Assembly: GCF_009707365.1 (NCBI RefSeq)
Contig: NZ_CP046122.1
Coordinates: 3,720,001-3,784,000 of the forward strand
Origin: Microlunatus sp. Gsoil 973
GTDB lineage: Bacteria; Actinomycetota; Actinomycetes; Propionibacteriales; Propionibacteriaceae
DNA length: 64,000 bases
Reading direction: 5' to 3'
Shown: positions 7,447 to 15,831 of the stretch, one piece after another
How the letters are laid out: each line of letters starts with the position of its first letter
Numbering within the stretch: the stretch's first letter is position 1
Position numbers and translations under genes: made by a program
The notes under the pieces: model-generated
What the model was told of the DNA's origin: nothing
What the model saw: only the letters and a program-made list of their open reading frames with translations
Database searches by the model: none

Positions 7447-9053
7447 GCCGCGCCTGGACGCCCGGTCGGGACCGCCGGGCCGAACTGCTCGCCGCCGCTC
7501 CCGGGCGGGCCAGCGCCGACCGCCGGCTGACCGTCACTGTGATCGGCGGGGGCATCGCCGGACTCGCAGCCGCCACGGCCTTGTCCGAGCGAGGGGTCCA
7601 GGTCACGCTGGTGGAACGACAGCCTCGGCTCGGTGGCCGCGTCGGCGCCTGGCCGGTCGAGCACGGCGAGCACCGACTGACCATGAGCCGCGGCTTCCAT
7701 GCGTTCTTCCGGCAGTACTACAACCTCCGCGCGCTGCTCCGGCGAGCCGATCCCGGGTTGGAGCGCCTGCGCCCGGTCCCGGACTACCCGATCACCCTCG
7801 CCAACGGCCCGACCGACTCGTTCGCGCGGATCCCCCGAACCCCGCCGTTGAGCATCGCTGCCTTCGTCGCCGGCAGTTCCAGCTTCAGCGCGCGGGATCT
7901 GACGCGTGTCGACATCGGTCACGCGCTCGGGCTGCTCGACGTCGACTTCCCCGACAGCTTCAGCGCCTGGGACGGTGTCAGCGCCGCCGATTTCCTCGAC
8001 CGGCTGCGGTTTCCGGCACAGGCCAGGCACCTGGCCCTCGAGGTGTTCGCCCGCAGCTTCTTCGCCGACCCGGCCGACTTCGCTGCCGGCGAGTTGCTCG
8101 CCATGTTCCACAGCTACTTCGTCGGCTCATCCGAAGGACTGCTGTTCGACGTCCCGGACGACGACTACGACACCGCACTCTGGGCACCGCTGGGTCGCCG
8201 GCTGACCGACCGCGGAGCAGTGCTGCAGACCGGCACCGATGTCATCGGCCTCGACCTGCGCGGTGACCGCATCCGAGTCCATCATCGGCCGACCGGCCGG
8301 CTCGATGAGGTAGGCGGGGAGTTGACCTGCGACGGTGTCGTGATCGCGCTCGACCCCGGCGGACTGGTCGGCTTGATGGCCGACGCCCAGGGTGCCGATC
8401 CCGCGTGGGTGGAGCAGGTCGAAACGGTCCGAACCGCGCCGCCGTTCGCCGTCTGGCGGCTGTGGCTGGACCGGCCGGTGGCGCCGGAACGGCCGATGTT
8501 CCTGGCGACCAGCGGATACGGTCCGCTGGACAACGTCAGCGCGGTGCACAGGTTCGAGGAGGGCGCCGCCCGCTGGGCTACCAGATGCCGCGGATCGGTG
8601 GTCGAGATGCATGCCTACGCGCTGCCCGGGTCCGGTTGGTGCCCGACCGATCTCGGCCACGACGCACAGGTGTCCCAGCTCAAGGCCCAGTTGCGATCGC
8701 AGCTGGACACGCTGTATCCGGAGACCTCCGATGCGGCGGTCGTCGCCGAGGAGTGGCGGATCGACGCCGACTGCGTCTTGGTGGACACCAGCCCGTGGGC
8801 GGCCAGGCCGCCGGTGGCCACCCCTGACCCGCGGGTGGTGCTTGCCGGCGACGCGATCCGCTGTGATCTACCCGTCGCGCTGATGGAACGAGCCGCGACC
8901 ACCGGCTTCCAGGCGGCGAACCGGCTGCTGGCCGGATGGCGCATCCTTGGTCACGATCTGTGGACGGTGCCGCGGCGTTCCCGGCAGCAATGGCCGGCCC
9001 GGCTGCGTCGCCTGGTTCAGCCCGGGAACTCGCCGCGTCGCCGCAACTCGTAA
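7443..9053 (+). CDS. crtU: Carotene desaturase/methyltransferase CrtU (aromatic ring formation)
   Basis: A 536-residue FAD-dependent protein. The dinucleotide site GGGIAG (residues 35-40) and LGGRVGAW follow the usual amine-oxidase/phytoene-desaturase-like pattern. The segment RGFHAFFRQYYNLRALLRR is characteristic of CrtU from Brevibacterium and Streptomyces, which turns the beta-ionone rings of beta-carotene into aromatic rings to give isorenieratene. The C-terminal FAD signature is VVLAGDAIRCDLPVALMERA. The start is ATG 7443 in an ATGA overlap with crtYd, so the three genes form one coupled operon. Its last 37 bases overlap the last bases of the convergent Rieske gene. Confidence 0.85.
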   Translation: MSRAWTPGRDRRAELLAAAPGRASADRRLTVTVIGGGIAGLAAATALSERGVQVTLVERQPRLGGRVGAWPVEHGEHRLTMSRGFHAFFRQYYNLRALLRRADPGLERLRPVPDYPITLANGPTDSFARIPRTPPLSIAAFVAGSSSFSARDLTRVDIGHALGLLDVDFPDSFSAWDGVSAADFLDRLRFPAQARHLALEVFARSFFADPADFAAGELLAMFHSYFVGSSEGLLFDVPDDDYDTALWAPLGRRLTDRGAVLQTGTDVIGLDLRGDRIRVHHRPTGRLDEVGGELTCDGVVIALDPGGLVGLMADAQGADPAWVEQVETVRTAPPFAVWRLWLDRPVAPERPMFLATSGYGPLDNVSAVHRFEEGAARWATRCRGSVVEMHAYALPGSGWCPTDLGHDAQVSQLKAQLRSQLDTLYPETSDAAVVAEEWRIDADCVLVDTSPWAARPPVATPDPRVVLAGDAIRCDLPVALMERAATTGFQAANRLLAGWRILGHDLWTVPRRSRQQWPARLRRLVQPGNSPRRRNS

Positions 9054-10087
9054 CGGCGTTCGGCGTAGGCCAGATCGTCGACCCAGAGCCGGCGGGCGAG
9101 GTGCCGCATGGCCGGCCGCAACGCTCCGGCCAGGCGCCGGGCAGCGGCGAATCCCCGACGATCGGAATACGCGACGGTCAACTCGGTCATCACCGTCTCG
9201 GGCTGCGGGTCGCCCGGCGCGGTGAGCGGGGTCGCGTGCGTCTCCACCACGCTGCCGGCACCTTCGCCGTCCACGATCCGCATCACGATCGTGCGCCGGT
9301 CCGGGCAGACGAACTCGGCCCGAACCGGGACGCCGAGGCTCCGGTTGAGCCGGAAGGTGACATCGACCAGCAGCCGTTCCGGCGTGCTGGCGTGGTCGTC
9401 GACCCGCAGATGGCTGAACGAGTACGGGTGGAACCAGGCTCCGTGCCACGGGTCGAGCCGGTTGGCCACGATGTCGACGGGCTCACAGCGCCCGCGTCGG
9501 GTGATCACTGCCGACACCGACTGCCCCAGGGGCGGCCGCGCCCCGACGACAGGTGCCGCGGACAGCGGCTCGTCCGACTCGCTCCGGTCCGCGTCACGGG
9601 CGGCTGGGTCGTTGGTGAGTGGCCGGATCCGGGCCCACAGCAGCGCTCCGTCGTCGTGACCGGCGAACGGTTGCCAATCGCCGTGCCCACGGTCCCCGAG
9701 CGCCAGTCCGTGCCAGCGGCAGACCACGTCGCCCTTCACCACCGGGCAGCCGTCCAGCAACGCGCCGAGATGCGGGCAACTTCCCGGACCGGCGCGGAGC
9801 GTGCCGTCATCGGCCCGCCAGAGCACCACCTCGCGTCCGGCGATCTGCCGGACCATACTGGTGGAACGGCCCAGCTCCCGGCTCTTGCCGACCACGTACC
9901 AACCACCGGCAGACTGCTGCTGGGACAGCCGGAGCGACTCGCTGATCCGGGCCGGTCGGGCGTCCCGCCAGGTCGGGCGGAGATTCTCGTAACCGGGCTG
10001 CGGCCGAAGCCTGATCGGGACGCGGGAGCTGATCGATCTGCGGGACGCTTCGGGCGGTTGCAGCCGTTCGGACGGACGGATGGTCAT
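9017..10087 (-). CDS. Rieske [2Fe-2S] oxygenase-like protein of the carotenoid cluster (DUF5914 type)
   Basis: A 356-residue protein. The Rieske cluster motif is C-x-H near residue 100 (SCPHLG) with C-x2-H near residue 122 (VCRWHG). The C-terminal half ends in YAERRYELRRRG, which I recall from proteins annotated with DUF5914 beside actinobacterial crt genes. It would insert oxygen into, or desaturate, a carotenoid ring or precursor, but the reaction is not established. The ATG at 10087 overlaps the crtB stop as ATGA. The gene is the last of the photolyase-crt operon and runs 37 bp into the convergent crtU. A reductase partner is not encoded nearby. Confidence 0.75.
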   Translation of the reverse strand: MTIRPSERLQPPEASRRSISSRVPIRLRPQPGYENLRPTWRDARPARISESLRLSQQQSAGGWYVVGKSRELGRSTSMVRQIAGREVVLWRADDGTLRAGPGSCPHLGALLDGCPVVKGDVVCRWHGLALGDRGHGDWQPFAGHDDGALLWARIRPLTNDPAARDADRSESDEPLSAAPVVGARPPLGQSVSAVITRRGRCEPVDIVANRLDPWHGAWFHPYSFSHLRVDDHASTPERLLVDVTFRLNRSLGVPVRAEFVCPDRRTIVMRIVDGEGAGSVVETHATPLTAPGDPQPETVMTELTVAYSDRRGFAAARRLAGALRPAMRHLARRLWVDDLAYAERRYELRRRGEFPG

Positions 10088-10974
10088 GCGGCCTCCTTGG
10101 GTCTGACCGTGCGAGTTCGTGCCGGCGTGGGCGGCCCGGCGACCAGGACTCGGGCAGCGGTGACCGCCTTGATCGCGGTCGGCACTCTGGCCCGCCCGGA
10201 GAAGACGTCGTAGTCGCGGTCTTCGATCCGGTCGAGGATCCGGGCGTACAGCATCAGCGCGGTGCCGACACAGCGTGCCGACGCCGGCGGCAGCATCGCG
10301 ATCCCCGGCCAGGCTTCTGCATACAGTTCCCGGTTGCGGCCAATCTCATACGCCATCAGCGCGCGCCAGGCCGGTGTCACCCGGCGTTGGCCGGGGTCGA
10401 CGCCGAACCGGTGCAGGTCCTCCTGGGGCAAATAGACCCGGCCGCGATCAAGATCCTCATCGACGTCCCGAAGAAAGTTCGTCAGTTGGAAGGCTCTGCC
10501 CAGTGCCCGGGCAGGGCCGCGGGCCTCGGGGGAGGTCGGTTCGAGGATCGGCAACATCATCTCCCCGATGACCGCCGCCGACCCTTCCATGTAGTCGCAC
10601 AGATCGTCCCAGGTCGGATAGCTGTCGTTGGTCAGGTCCATCGCCATCGCGCCGAAGAACCGGTCGAAACAGTCGAGATCGATACCGCGTCTCCGGACGG
10701 TGTCGGCTACAGCAGCCAGGACCGGGTCGGCGGTCGTACCGTGCACCGCCGCCAGGAACCGCGTACGAAAGCCTTCCAGCTCCGCCGCCCGCGCGCCCGG
10801 CGCGAGGTCGGCGACGTCGACGATGTCGTCGGCCAACCGGCACAACCCGTACACGGCATGAACGTCGCGGCGCTGGTCGCGGGGCAGGATCGCCGCCCCC
10901 CAGTAGTAGGTGGTGCCGTGCCGGCGGGTCAGCCGGGCGCATTCCCGGTAGCCGGCCCGGAGCAACTCGGTCAT
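10084..10974 (-). CDS. crtB: Phytoene synthase
   Basis: A 296-residue squalene/phytoene synthase that would join two geranylgeranyl diphosphates into phytoene. The first Asp-rich motif is LADDIVDVAD (D49-D50). The second is NFLRDVDEDLDRGRVYLP (about 165-182). The family signature YYWGAAILPRDQRRDVHAVYGLCR lies at the N-terminus, given here only in outline. ATG 10974 was chosen because it makes an ATGA overlap with the crtI stop; a longer frame to 11001 exists. ATGA coupling continues to the Rieske gene downstream. Confidence 0.92.
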   Translation of the reverse strand: MTELLRAGYRECARLTRRHGTTYYWGAAILPRDQRRDVHAVYGLCRLADDIVDVADLAPGARAAELEGFRTRFLAAVHGTTADPVLAAVADTVRRRGIDLDCFDRFFGAMAMDLTNDSYPTWDDLCDYMEGSAAVIGEMMLPILEPTSPEARGPARALGRAFQLTNFLRDVDEDLDRGRVYLPQEDLHRFGVDPGQRRVTPAWRALMAYEIGRNRELYAEAWPGIAMLPPASARCVGTALMLYARILDRIEDRDYDVFSGRARVPTAIKAVTAARVLVAGPPTPARTRTVRPKEAA

Positions 10975-12488
10975 CCGACCACCGCCCTCGGATCTGTCCA
11001 TCCGGCCCGGTTGTCGTCGCGGTTGCGGTTCACGTAGCCATCGACCCGCTCCGCCGCCAGCCGGCCGGAGATGATCACCATCGGTACGCCGACACCGGGC
11101 ACGGTCCCCGATCCGGCGAAGAACAGGCCGGGGATGCGGCGTTCATGGTTCGGCGGTCGGAACGGGCCGGTCTGGCCGAAGCTGTGAGCCAGCGCGAACG
11201 GCGTGCCGCTGGTCCAGCCCTGGTCCGCCCAGTCCTGCGGCGTGACCATCTTCTCGGTGATCACCTCGACGGGATACCCGGATTCCTCGAGGAACCGGCC
11301 GAGCCGCTCACGGAACCGCATGCGCTGTTGCCGCCAGTCGATCCCGGCAGCCGCGTTGGGGACCGGTTCCAGCACGTACAGGGTGCTGCAGCAGTCCGGC
11401 GCGGTGCGCGGGTCGTCCAGACTGGGCACGGTGACCAGCCGCGACGGGTCCGGCATCAACCGGCCCTGGTTCAAGGCGGTGAACGACTCCTCCCAGGATT
11501 TCCCGAAGTGGATGTTGTGATGCCGCACATCGTCGCCGGGAACGCCGCGGACGCCCAGATGCCAGACCACTGCCGACGGCGAATACCGGCCGGTACGCAG
11601 CCGGCGCGGCGGCCGGAGGTGCCCGAGCAGGGTGCGGTAGATCGTCGCCGGGTCGCCGGTGCAGACCACCGCGTCGGCCATCACCGAGTCGTCGGCGGTG
11701 CGCACCCCGGCGACCCGCCCGAGTGAATCGGTGATCAGGCCGCGGACCCGCTGATCGGTCGCCACCACGCCGCCGGCGTCGGTGAACGCTGCGGCCAGCG
11801 CCTCCGGAACGGCGTGCATGCCGCCGTCGGGGAACCAGACGCCGGCGATCGAGTCCATGTAGCTGATCACGGCGTAGATGGCCAGCGCCTCCGCCGGTGC
11901 CAGACCGACGTACAACGCCTGGAAGCTCAGCAACCGCTGCAGCCTGGGATCTTTGATCCGGCGGCTGATCGCCGGGCCGAGCCGACCGAAACCGCCGGTG
12001 GCGACCAGTCGGGCCAAGGCCACCGGTGAACGGAAGAGGTCCAGCGGTGTCCGGTAGTTGACATCGATGAAGTTGCCGAACTCCAGTTCGTACAGCCGCG
12101 TGACCCAGCGGGCGAAGTGTTCGTACCGGGCCGCCTCATCCGGACCGCAGGACCGTGCGATCTCGGCGCGCATGGCGGCCGGATCGGTGTGTACGTCGAT
12201 CGTGCTGCCGTCGGCGAATCGGCCCCGATAGGCGGGTTCGAGGCGGCGCAGGGTGAGCCGGTCGACCAGCGTGCTGCCGATGCAGCGCAGTGTGTCGTCG
12301 ATCAGTTCGGGCATGGTGAGCACCGTCGGTCCGGTGTCGAACGCGAACCCGTCCTGTTCGAGCCGACCTGCGGCGCCGCCGACCTGCTGTCCCTGCTCCA
12401 GCAGGGTCACATCATGGCCGCGACCGAGCAGTCGACAGGCAGTCGACAACCCCGCCAGTCCGGCGCCGACAACCACGATCTTGCTCAT
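10971..12488 (-). CDS. crtI: Phytoene desaturase
   Basis: A 505-residue FAD enzyme that desaturates phytoene stepwise, here presumably to lycopene. The N-terminal Rossmann motif is VVGAGLAGLSTACRL and the C-terminal signature is FFAGSGTVPGVGVPMVIISG, both typical of bacterial CrtI. The expected length is about 490-510 residues. The ATG at 12488 overlaps the crtE stop as ATGA; 51 extra upstream codons in the open frame belong to the crtE region and were discarded. It lies between crtE and crtB in the usual biosynthetic order. Confidence 0.92.
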   Translation of the reverse strand: MSKIVVVGAGLAGLSTACRLLGRGHDVTLLEQGQQVGGAAGRLEQDGFAFDTGPTVLTMPELIDDTLRCIGSTLVDRLTLRRLEPAYRGRFADGSTIDVHTDPAAMRAEIARSCGPDEAARYEHFARWVTRLYELEFGNFIDVNYRTPLDLFRSPVALARLVATGGFGRLGPAISRRIKDPRLQRLLSFQALYVGLAPAEALAIYAVISYMDSIAGVWFPDGGMHAVPEALAAAFTDAGGVVATDQRVRGLITDSLGRVAGVRTADDSVMADAVVCTGDPATIYRTLLGHLRPPRRLRTGRYSPSAVVWHLGVRGVPGDDVRHHNIHFGKSWEESFTALNQGRLMPDPSRLVTVPSLDDPRTAPDCCSTLYVLEPVPNAAAGIDWRQQRMRFRERLGRFLEESGYPVEVITEKMVTPQDWADQGWTSGTPFALAHSFGQTGPFRPPNHERRIPGLFFAGSGTVPGVGVPMVIISGRLAAERVDGYVNRNRDDNRAGWTDPRAVVG

Positions 12489-13708
12489 CGGTCCCGCCAC
12501 GCGACCTGGCCGGCGAGCCTGACCAACCGGTGTGCTGCGGCCGCCGTCGCGCCGGTACCGGTGATCAGCGGATCGAGCGCTGTGACGGCCCGGTCGATGT
12601 GTCGGGTGATCATCGCCTCCACCTCGTGCCGTACCCCGCACGCCGCGATCTCGTCCTGCAGAGCGGAGACCTCACCCGCTGTGAGACCGTTGACTCCGGC
12701 CCGGTCCAGCAGTCGTCGGCCCGCCGGCGAGAGCCGACGACTTGCCAGTGCGATGATCATGGTCGGTTTGCTGGCGATCAGGTCGTCCCCGGCCGGTTTG
12801 CCGGTGATCTTCGGGTCACCCCAGACGCCGAGGATGTCGTCCCGGAGTGCGAACGCCGACCCGACGTGATGACCGTATTCCTCCAGGACGGCGAGCGTCG
12901 AATGATCGGTGCCGGCGGCCACCGCGCCGAGTTCGAGCGGCCGCTTGATCGTGTAGCCGCCGGACTTCAACTGGGCCACCCGCATGGCTCGCCGGGGATC
13001 TCGTTCTGCCACCGCCGCACCAACCAGGTCAGCCACCTGCCCTTTGATCAACTCCATGATCATCCGCTGCCAGCGACGGCGGATCTCGGCCGGACAGTCG
13101 CAGATCAGATGGTCGGCCTGGGCATGTGCCAGGTCGCCGACGAGGACAGCGAGACTCTCCCCGAAACGTGCCGCCGACCCAGCGACGGCGTGATCGCGAT
13201 GACGCTCGGCCAGCACCACGTGGACCGTCGGCCGACCGCGCCGGGAATCCGATGCGTCCATCACGTCGTCCTGCACCAGGGCGAACCCGTGCAGCAGTTC
13301 GAGGGCCGCCGACACCTTGATCAAATCGTGTTCCTCGGCAGTGCCGGGTCGCCCACCGGCGGCCTGGAAACCGAGCAGGCCGACGATCGGCCGCAACCGC
13401 TTGCCGCCCGAGAACAGCACGTCGGCGAGCAGCCCGGGCAGATCCGCCAGAGTCGTGTGGGTGGGTCCGCCCTCGATCGGATCGCCGTTGATCGGATCGT
13501 CGTTGATCGGATCGCCATTGACCGGATCGTCGTTGATCGGATCGTCAAAGCCCTGCCAGCTGCTGGCAGTCTCATCGAGGACGGAGCGCAGCAGTGAGTC
13601 GACCCGAGCCAGATGATCATGGAATGCCGGTTCTCGGGAGGGATCGGTCACCGGGCCGGGCGGAGCGGCGGTGCCGGTTGCCGTTCGTCGGCGGCCGTCG
13701 ATCAGCAT
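12485..13708 (-). CDS. crtE: Geranylgeranyl diphosphate synthase with a pentapeptide-repeat insertion
   Basis: A 407-residue trans-isoprenyl diphosphate synthase. The first Asp-rich motif is FALVQDDVMD (about residue 147) and the second is FALRDDILG (about 290). Both are needed for Mg-diphosphate binding. It would supply the C20 precursor for CrtB. The N-terminal region, roughly residues 54-79, holds DP(I/V)N(D/G) pentapeptides encoded by five 15-bp direct repeats; this segment is outside the catalytic core and probably disordered. The start ATG 13708 overlaps the idi stop by 7 bp. Length exceeds the usual 330-380 residues, in part because of the repeat and a loose N-terminus. Confidence 0.88.
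   Translation of the reverse strand: MLIDGRRRTATGTAAPPGPVTDPSREPAFHDHLARVDSLLRSVLDETASSWQGFDDPINDDPVNGDPINDDPINGDPIEGGPTHTTLADLPGLLADVLFSGGKRLRPIVGLLGFQAAGGRPGTAEEHDLIKVSAALELLHGFALVQDDVMDASDSRRGRPTVHVVLAERHRDHAVAGSAARFGESLAVLVGDLAHAQADHLICDCPAEIRRRWQRMIMELIKGQVADLVGAAVAERDPRRAMRVAQLKSGGYTIKRPLELGAVAAGTDHSTLAVLEEYGHHVGSAFALRDDILGVWGDPKITGKPAGDDLIASKPTMIIALASRRLSPAGRRLLDRAGVNGLTAGEVSALQDEIAACGVRHEVEAMITRHIDRAVTALDPLITGTGATAAAAHRLVRLAGQVAWRDR
13473..13547 (-). repeat. Five 15-bp direct repeats inside crtE
   Basis: Units of TTGATCGGATCGTCG type (plus-strand reading) with one or two substitutions each, in frame, encoding DP(I/V)N(D/G). A minisatellite-like tract, likely to vary in copy number by slippage without breaking the frame. 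Confidence 0.9.
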
Positions 13709-14304
13709 CGGTCCGCCTCGCGTGGTTGATCACCTGGTTGATCACCTGGTTGATCACCTGTCGGGTCGGAACCGAAGCGCGTGGGCCCGAGCAACGCGAT
13801 CTGGTCCACCGCCCACGGGCTGAAGGCGTAGGGCGCGCAGCGGACTGCTTCGCTGACCGCCTCCGGCGACGTCCACACCTGGTCCATGACCTCGGTCGGG
13901 TCGGGGCGGAGCGCGTCGGGATCGTCCAGCCTGGCGCAGTAGACCGGACAGGACTCGTTCTCCATGATTCCGGACGGATCGACGGCCTGATAGCTGAAGT
14001 CCTCCAGCAGGCAGCGCAGCTGGGTCACCCGGACGCCGAGTTCCTCACCGATGCGCCGCCGGACAGCCGCCTCGACCGATTCGCCGGGGCGGGGGTGACC
14101 GCAGCAGGAGTTGGTCCAGACGCCGGGCCAGGAACGTTTACCCAGGGCCCGGCGGGTGAGCAGCAGGGATCCGTCAGCGCCGAAGATCCAGCAGGAGAAC
14201 GCCAGGTGTCGCGGGGTGTCGCGGCCGTGGACGGCATCCCGATCACCCCGTCCGATCGGCCGACCGTCCTGGTCGAGGAGGACAACCTCCTCGGCTGCAG
14301 TCAT
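13702..14304 (-). CDS. idi: Isopentenyl-diphosphate delta-isomerase (type 1, Nudix fold)
   Basis: A 200-residue enzyme that interconverts isopentenyl and dimethylallyl diphosphate and so primes CrtE. The signatures TNSCCGHPRPGE (catalytic Cys near residue 67) and RRRIGEELGV (Nudix helix) are present, along with EDFSYQA and a downstream ENESCPVY segment, whose Glu fits the metal/acid site. The C-terminus carries four GDQP tetrapeptides from three 12-bp repeats, beyond the fold. ATG 14304 overlaps the photolyase stop as ATGA. Confidence 0.9.
   Translation of the reverse strand: MTAAEEVVLLDQDGRPIGRGDRDAVHGRDTPRHLAFSCWIFGADGSLLLTRRALGKRSWPGVWTNSCCGHPRPGESVEAAVRRRIGEELGVRVTQLRCLLEDFSYQAVDPSGIMENESCPVYCARLDDPDALRPDPTEVMDQVWTSPEAVSEAVRCAPYAFSPWAVDQIALLGPTRFGSDPTGDQPGDQPGDQPREADRC
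13724..13759 (-). repeat. Three 12-bp direct repeats at the 3' end of idi
   Basis: Three exact copies of GGTTGATCACCT (plus-strand reading), in frame, encoding GDQP repeats at the Idi C-terminus. Each unit contains the genome-abundant hexamer TGATCA. Confidence 0.9.
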
Positions 14305-15659
14305 CGCCCACCTCCTCGGGATATGAGGAACTGTTGCCGGCCTGCCGCGAGGTCGACGACCGGCTCGGTATACTTGACGGTCCTCCGCCGGTCGGCCGGC
14401 AGCCGCCAGGGTTCTCGGGCGTCGCGCGCGTCCGCGATCCCGGACAGCTCTGGCAGCCAGCGGCGTACGTAGTTCGCGTCCTTGTCGAAGCGTTCACCCT
14501 GGCGCAGCGGATTCAGGACGCGGTTCGGTCGGGTGTCGGTTCCGGTGCCCGCCACCCACTGCCAGTTCAGGTTGTTGTTGGCCAGATCACCGTCGACCAG
14601 GTTTCCCAGGAAATGCCGGGCCCCGTGCCGCCAATCCAGGTACAGCGTCTTGGTCAGGAAGCTCCCGGTCACCAGTCGGGCGCGGTTGTGCATCCACCCG
14701 GTCCGGCTGAGCTGCCGCATGCCGGCATCGACCAGCGGGTAACCGGTCTGGCCGGCCCGCCAGGCGTCCAGCAGCGATCCCGGATCGTTCCAGCGATCGT
14801 CGTGGTTCCGGTAGTCGTTCCAGGCCGCGCCCGGTCGGGCGGCGAGCACCTGGTGGTGGAAGTCGCGCCAGGCCAACTGCCGGATGAACGCCTCGGAACC
14901 CGCGGTCGGCCGTTCGGCGGCTCTGGTGACCAGTTCGACCGGTGACAGATTGCCCAGATGCAGGTACGGGGACAGTTTCGACGTCTTGTCCGCGGCCAGA
15001 TCGTCATGGACGTCGTGGTACGTCGCGAGTCCGTCCGCGAACCAGGCATTGGCCCGTTCGCGGGCGGCCGATTCGCCGCCGGGCCAGGCGTGCGCCGGCC
15101 GGCCCCGTGGCACGCTAGCTGCCCCGAGCCCGTCGGGGAGCTCGATCCGTTCCGGTACGTCGATCAGCGGACGTCGGAGCTGCTCCTGCCACCGTCGGAA
15201 GTAGGGGCCGAAGACACTGAAGTGATCCGAACCGGTGGGGGTGATATCTCCGACCGGATGCACGGTGATCGCCGCCTCATGGACCACCAGCCGACGGCGC
15301 TGTGCCGCCAACGCCCGTTCCAGCCGGCGCTCCCGCGACCGGGCATGGCCTGACACGTCCGCGGCGATGTGCACCGACTCGACATCGAACCGTTCGGCCA
15401 GCCGGCCGATCTCGGTGACCGGATCGCCGCGCCGGACCACCAATCCTGCGCCGAGTTCCCGCAACGACCGGTCGAGATCGGCCAGGCCGGCGTCGAGGAA
15501 CTGCTGTCGATGTTCGTTGCCGAAGACAGCCTCGATCGTCGGATCCTGGACGAAGACCGGAATGGTCCGGTCGGCGTTCGCGGCCGCGGCGAGCACCGGA
15601 TTGTCGTTGACCCGCAGGTCACGGGTGAAGACGGCGATGCGGATGCGACGCTCAGACAT
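14301..15659 (-). CDS. phr: Deoxyribodipyrimidine photolyase (class I)
   Basis: A 452-residue light-driven DNA repair enzyme. It has the N-terminal antenna-binding Rossmann domain (VFTRDLRVNDNPVL) and the C-terminal FAD domain with SPYLHLGNLSPVE, WRDFHHQ, RTGWMHNRARLVTGSFL and NNLNWQWVAGTGTD. These are hallmarks of bacterial CPD photolyases; the Asn and Trp residues of the FAD/lesion pocket appear intact. The ATG at 15659 has AGGAG about 15 nt upstream. It is the first gene of a six-gene operon with idi-crtE-crtI-crtB-Rieske, which ties DNA repair to pigment synthesis, and it lies 36 bp downstream of the MarR palindrome. Confidence 0.93.
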   Translation of the reverse strand: MSERRIRIAVFTRDLRVNDNPVLAAAANADRTIPVFVQDPTIEAVFGNEHRQQFLDAGLADLDRSLRELGAGLVVRRGDPVTEIGRLAERFDVESVHIAADVSGHARSRERRLERALAAQRRRLVVHEAAITVHPVGDITPTGSDHFSVFGPYFRRWQEQLRRPLIDVPERIELPDGLGAASVPRGRPAHAWPGGESAARERANAWFADGLATYHDVHDDLAADKTSKLSPYLHLGNLSPVELVTRAAERPTAGSEAFIRQLAWRDFHHQVLAARPGAAWNDYRNHDDRWNDPGSLLDAWRAGQTGYPLVDAGMRQLSRTGWMHNRARLVTGSFLTKTLYLDWRHGARHFLGNLVDGDLANNNLNWQWVAGTGTDTRPNRVLNPLRQGERFDKDANYVRRWLPELSGIADARDAREPWRLPADRRRTVKYTEPVVDLAAGRQQFLISRGGGR

Positions 15660-15695
15660 CGGCTGCTGCGACTCCTGTCGGGGATCGAGCTCAAG

Positions 15696-15708
15696 CTAGA
15701 TAATCTAG
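15696..15708 (-). promoter_or_regulatory. Second copy of the CTAGATTATCTAG operator (photolyase-crt operon)
   Basis: Read in the direction of transcription the 13 bases are identical to the palindrome upstream of crtYc, and again GATTAT inside it could serve as a -10. It lies 36 bp upstream of the photolyase start. Two identical 13-mers at the heads of two convergent operons that complete one pathway are unlikely by chance. Confidence 0.75.
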
Positions 15709-15719
15709 TGAGTACCCCG

Positions 15720-15736
15720 GACTGGGCGTCCCAGTC
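15720..15736. other. Hairpin upstream of the photolyase promoter
   Basis: GACTGGG-CGT-CCCAGTC is a perfect 7-bp stem with a 3-nt loop. It lies between the end of the glycosyltransferase gene (same strand) and the photolyase operator. It could end glycosyltransferase transcripts, although no T-run follows, or be a second protein site. Confidence 0.35.
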
Positions 15737-15831
15737 GACCGGTACCCAAGATCACCTTGGAAAGTTGTTCAGACCTTGTCTGCAACGGTCCGCGGTCCGA
15801 TCGGATCCGCCGCCGCACGCGATGCAGTCGG

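Noticed and set aside
13473-13759. Short direct repeats considered as a CRISPR array
   Set aside because: Units of 12-15 bp are contiguous with no spacers and lie in frame within coding sequence.
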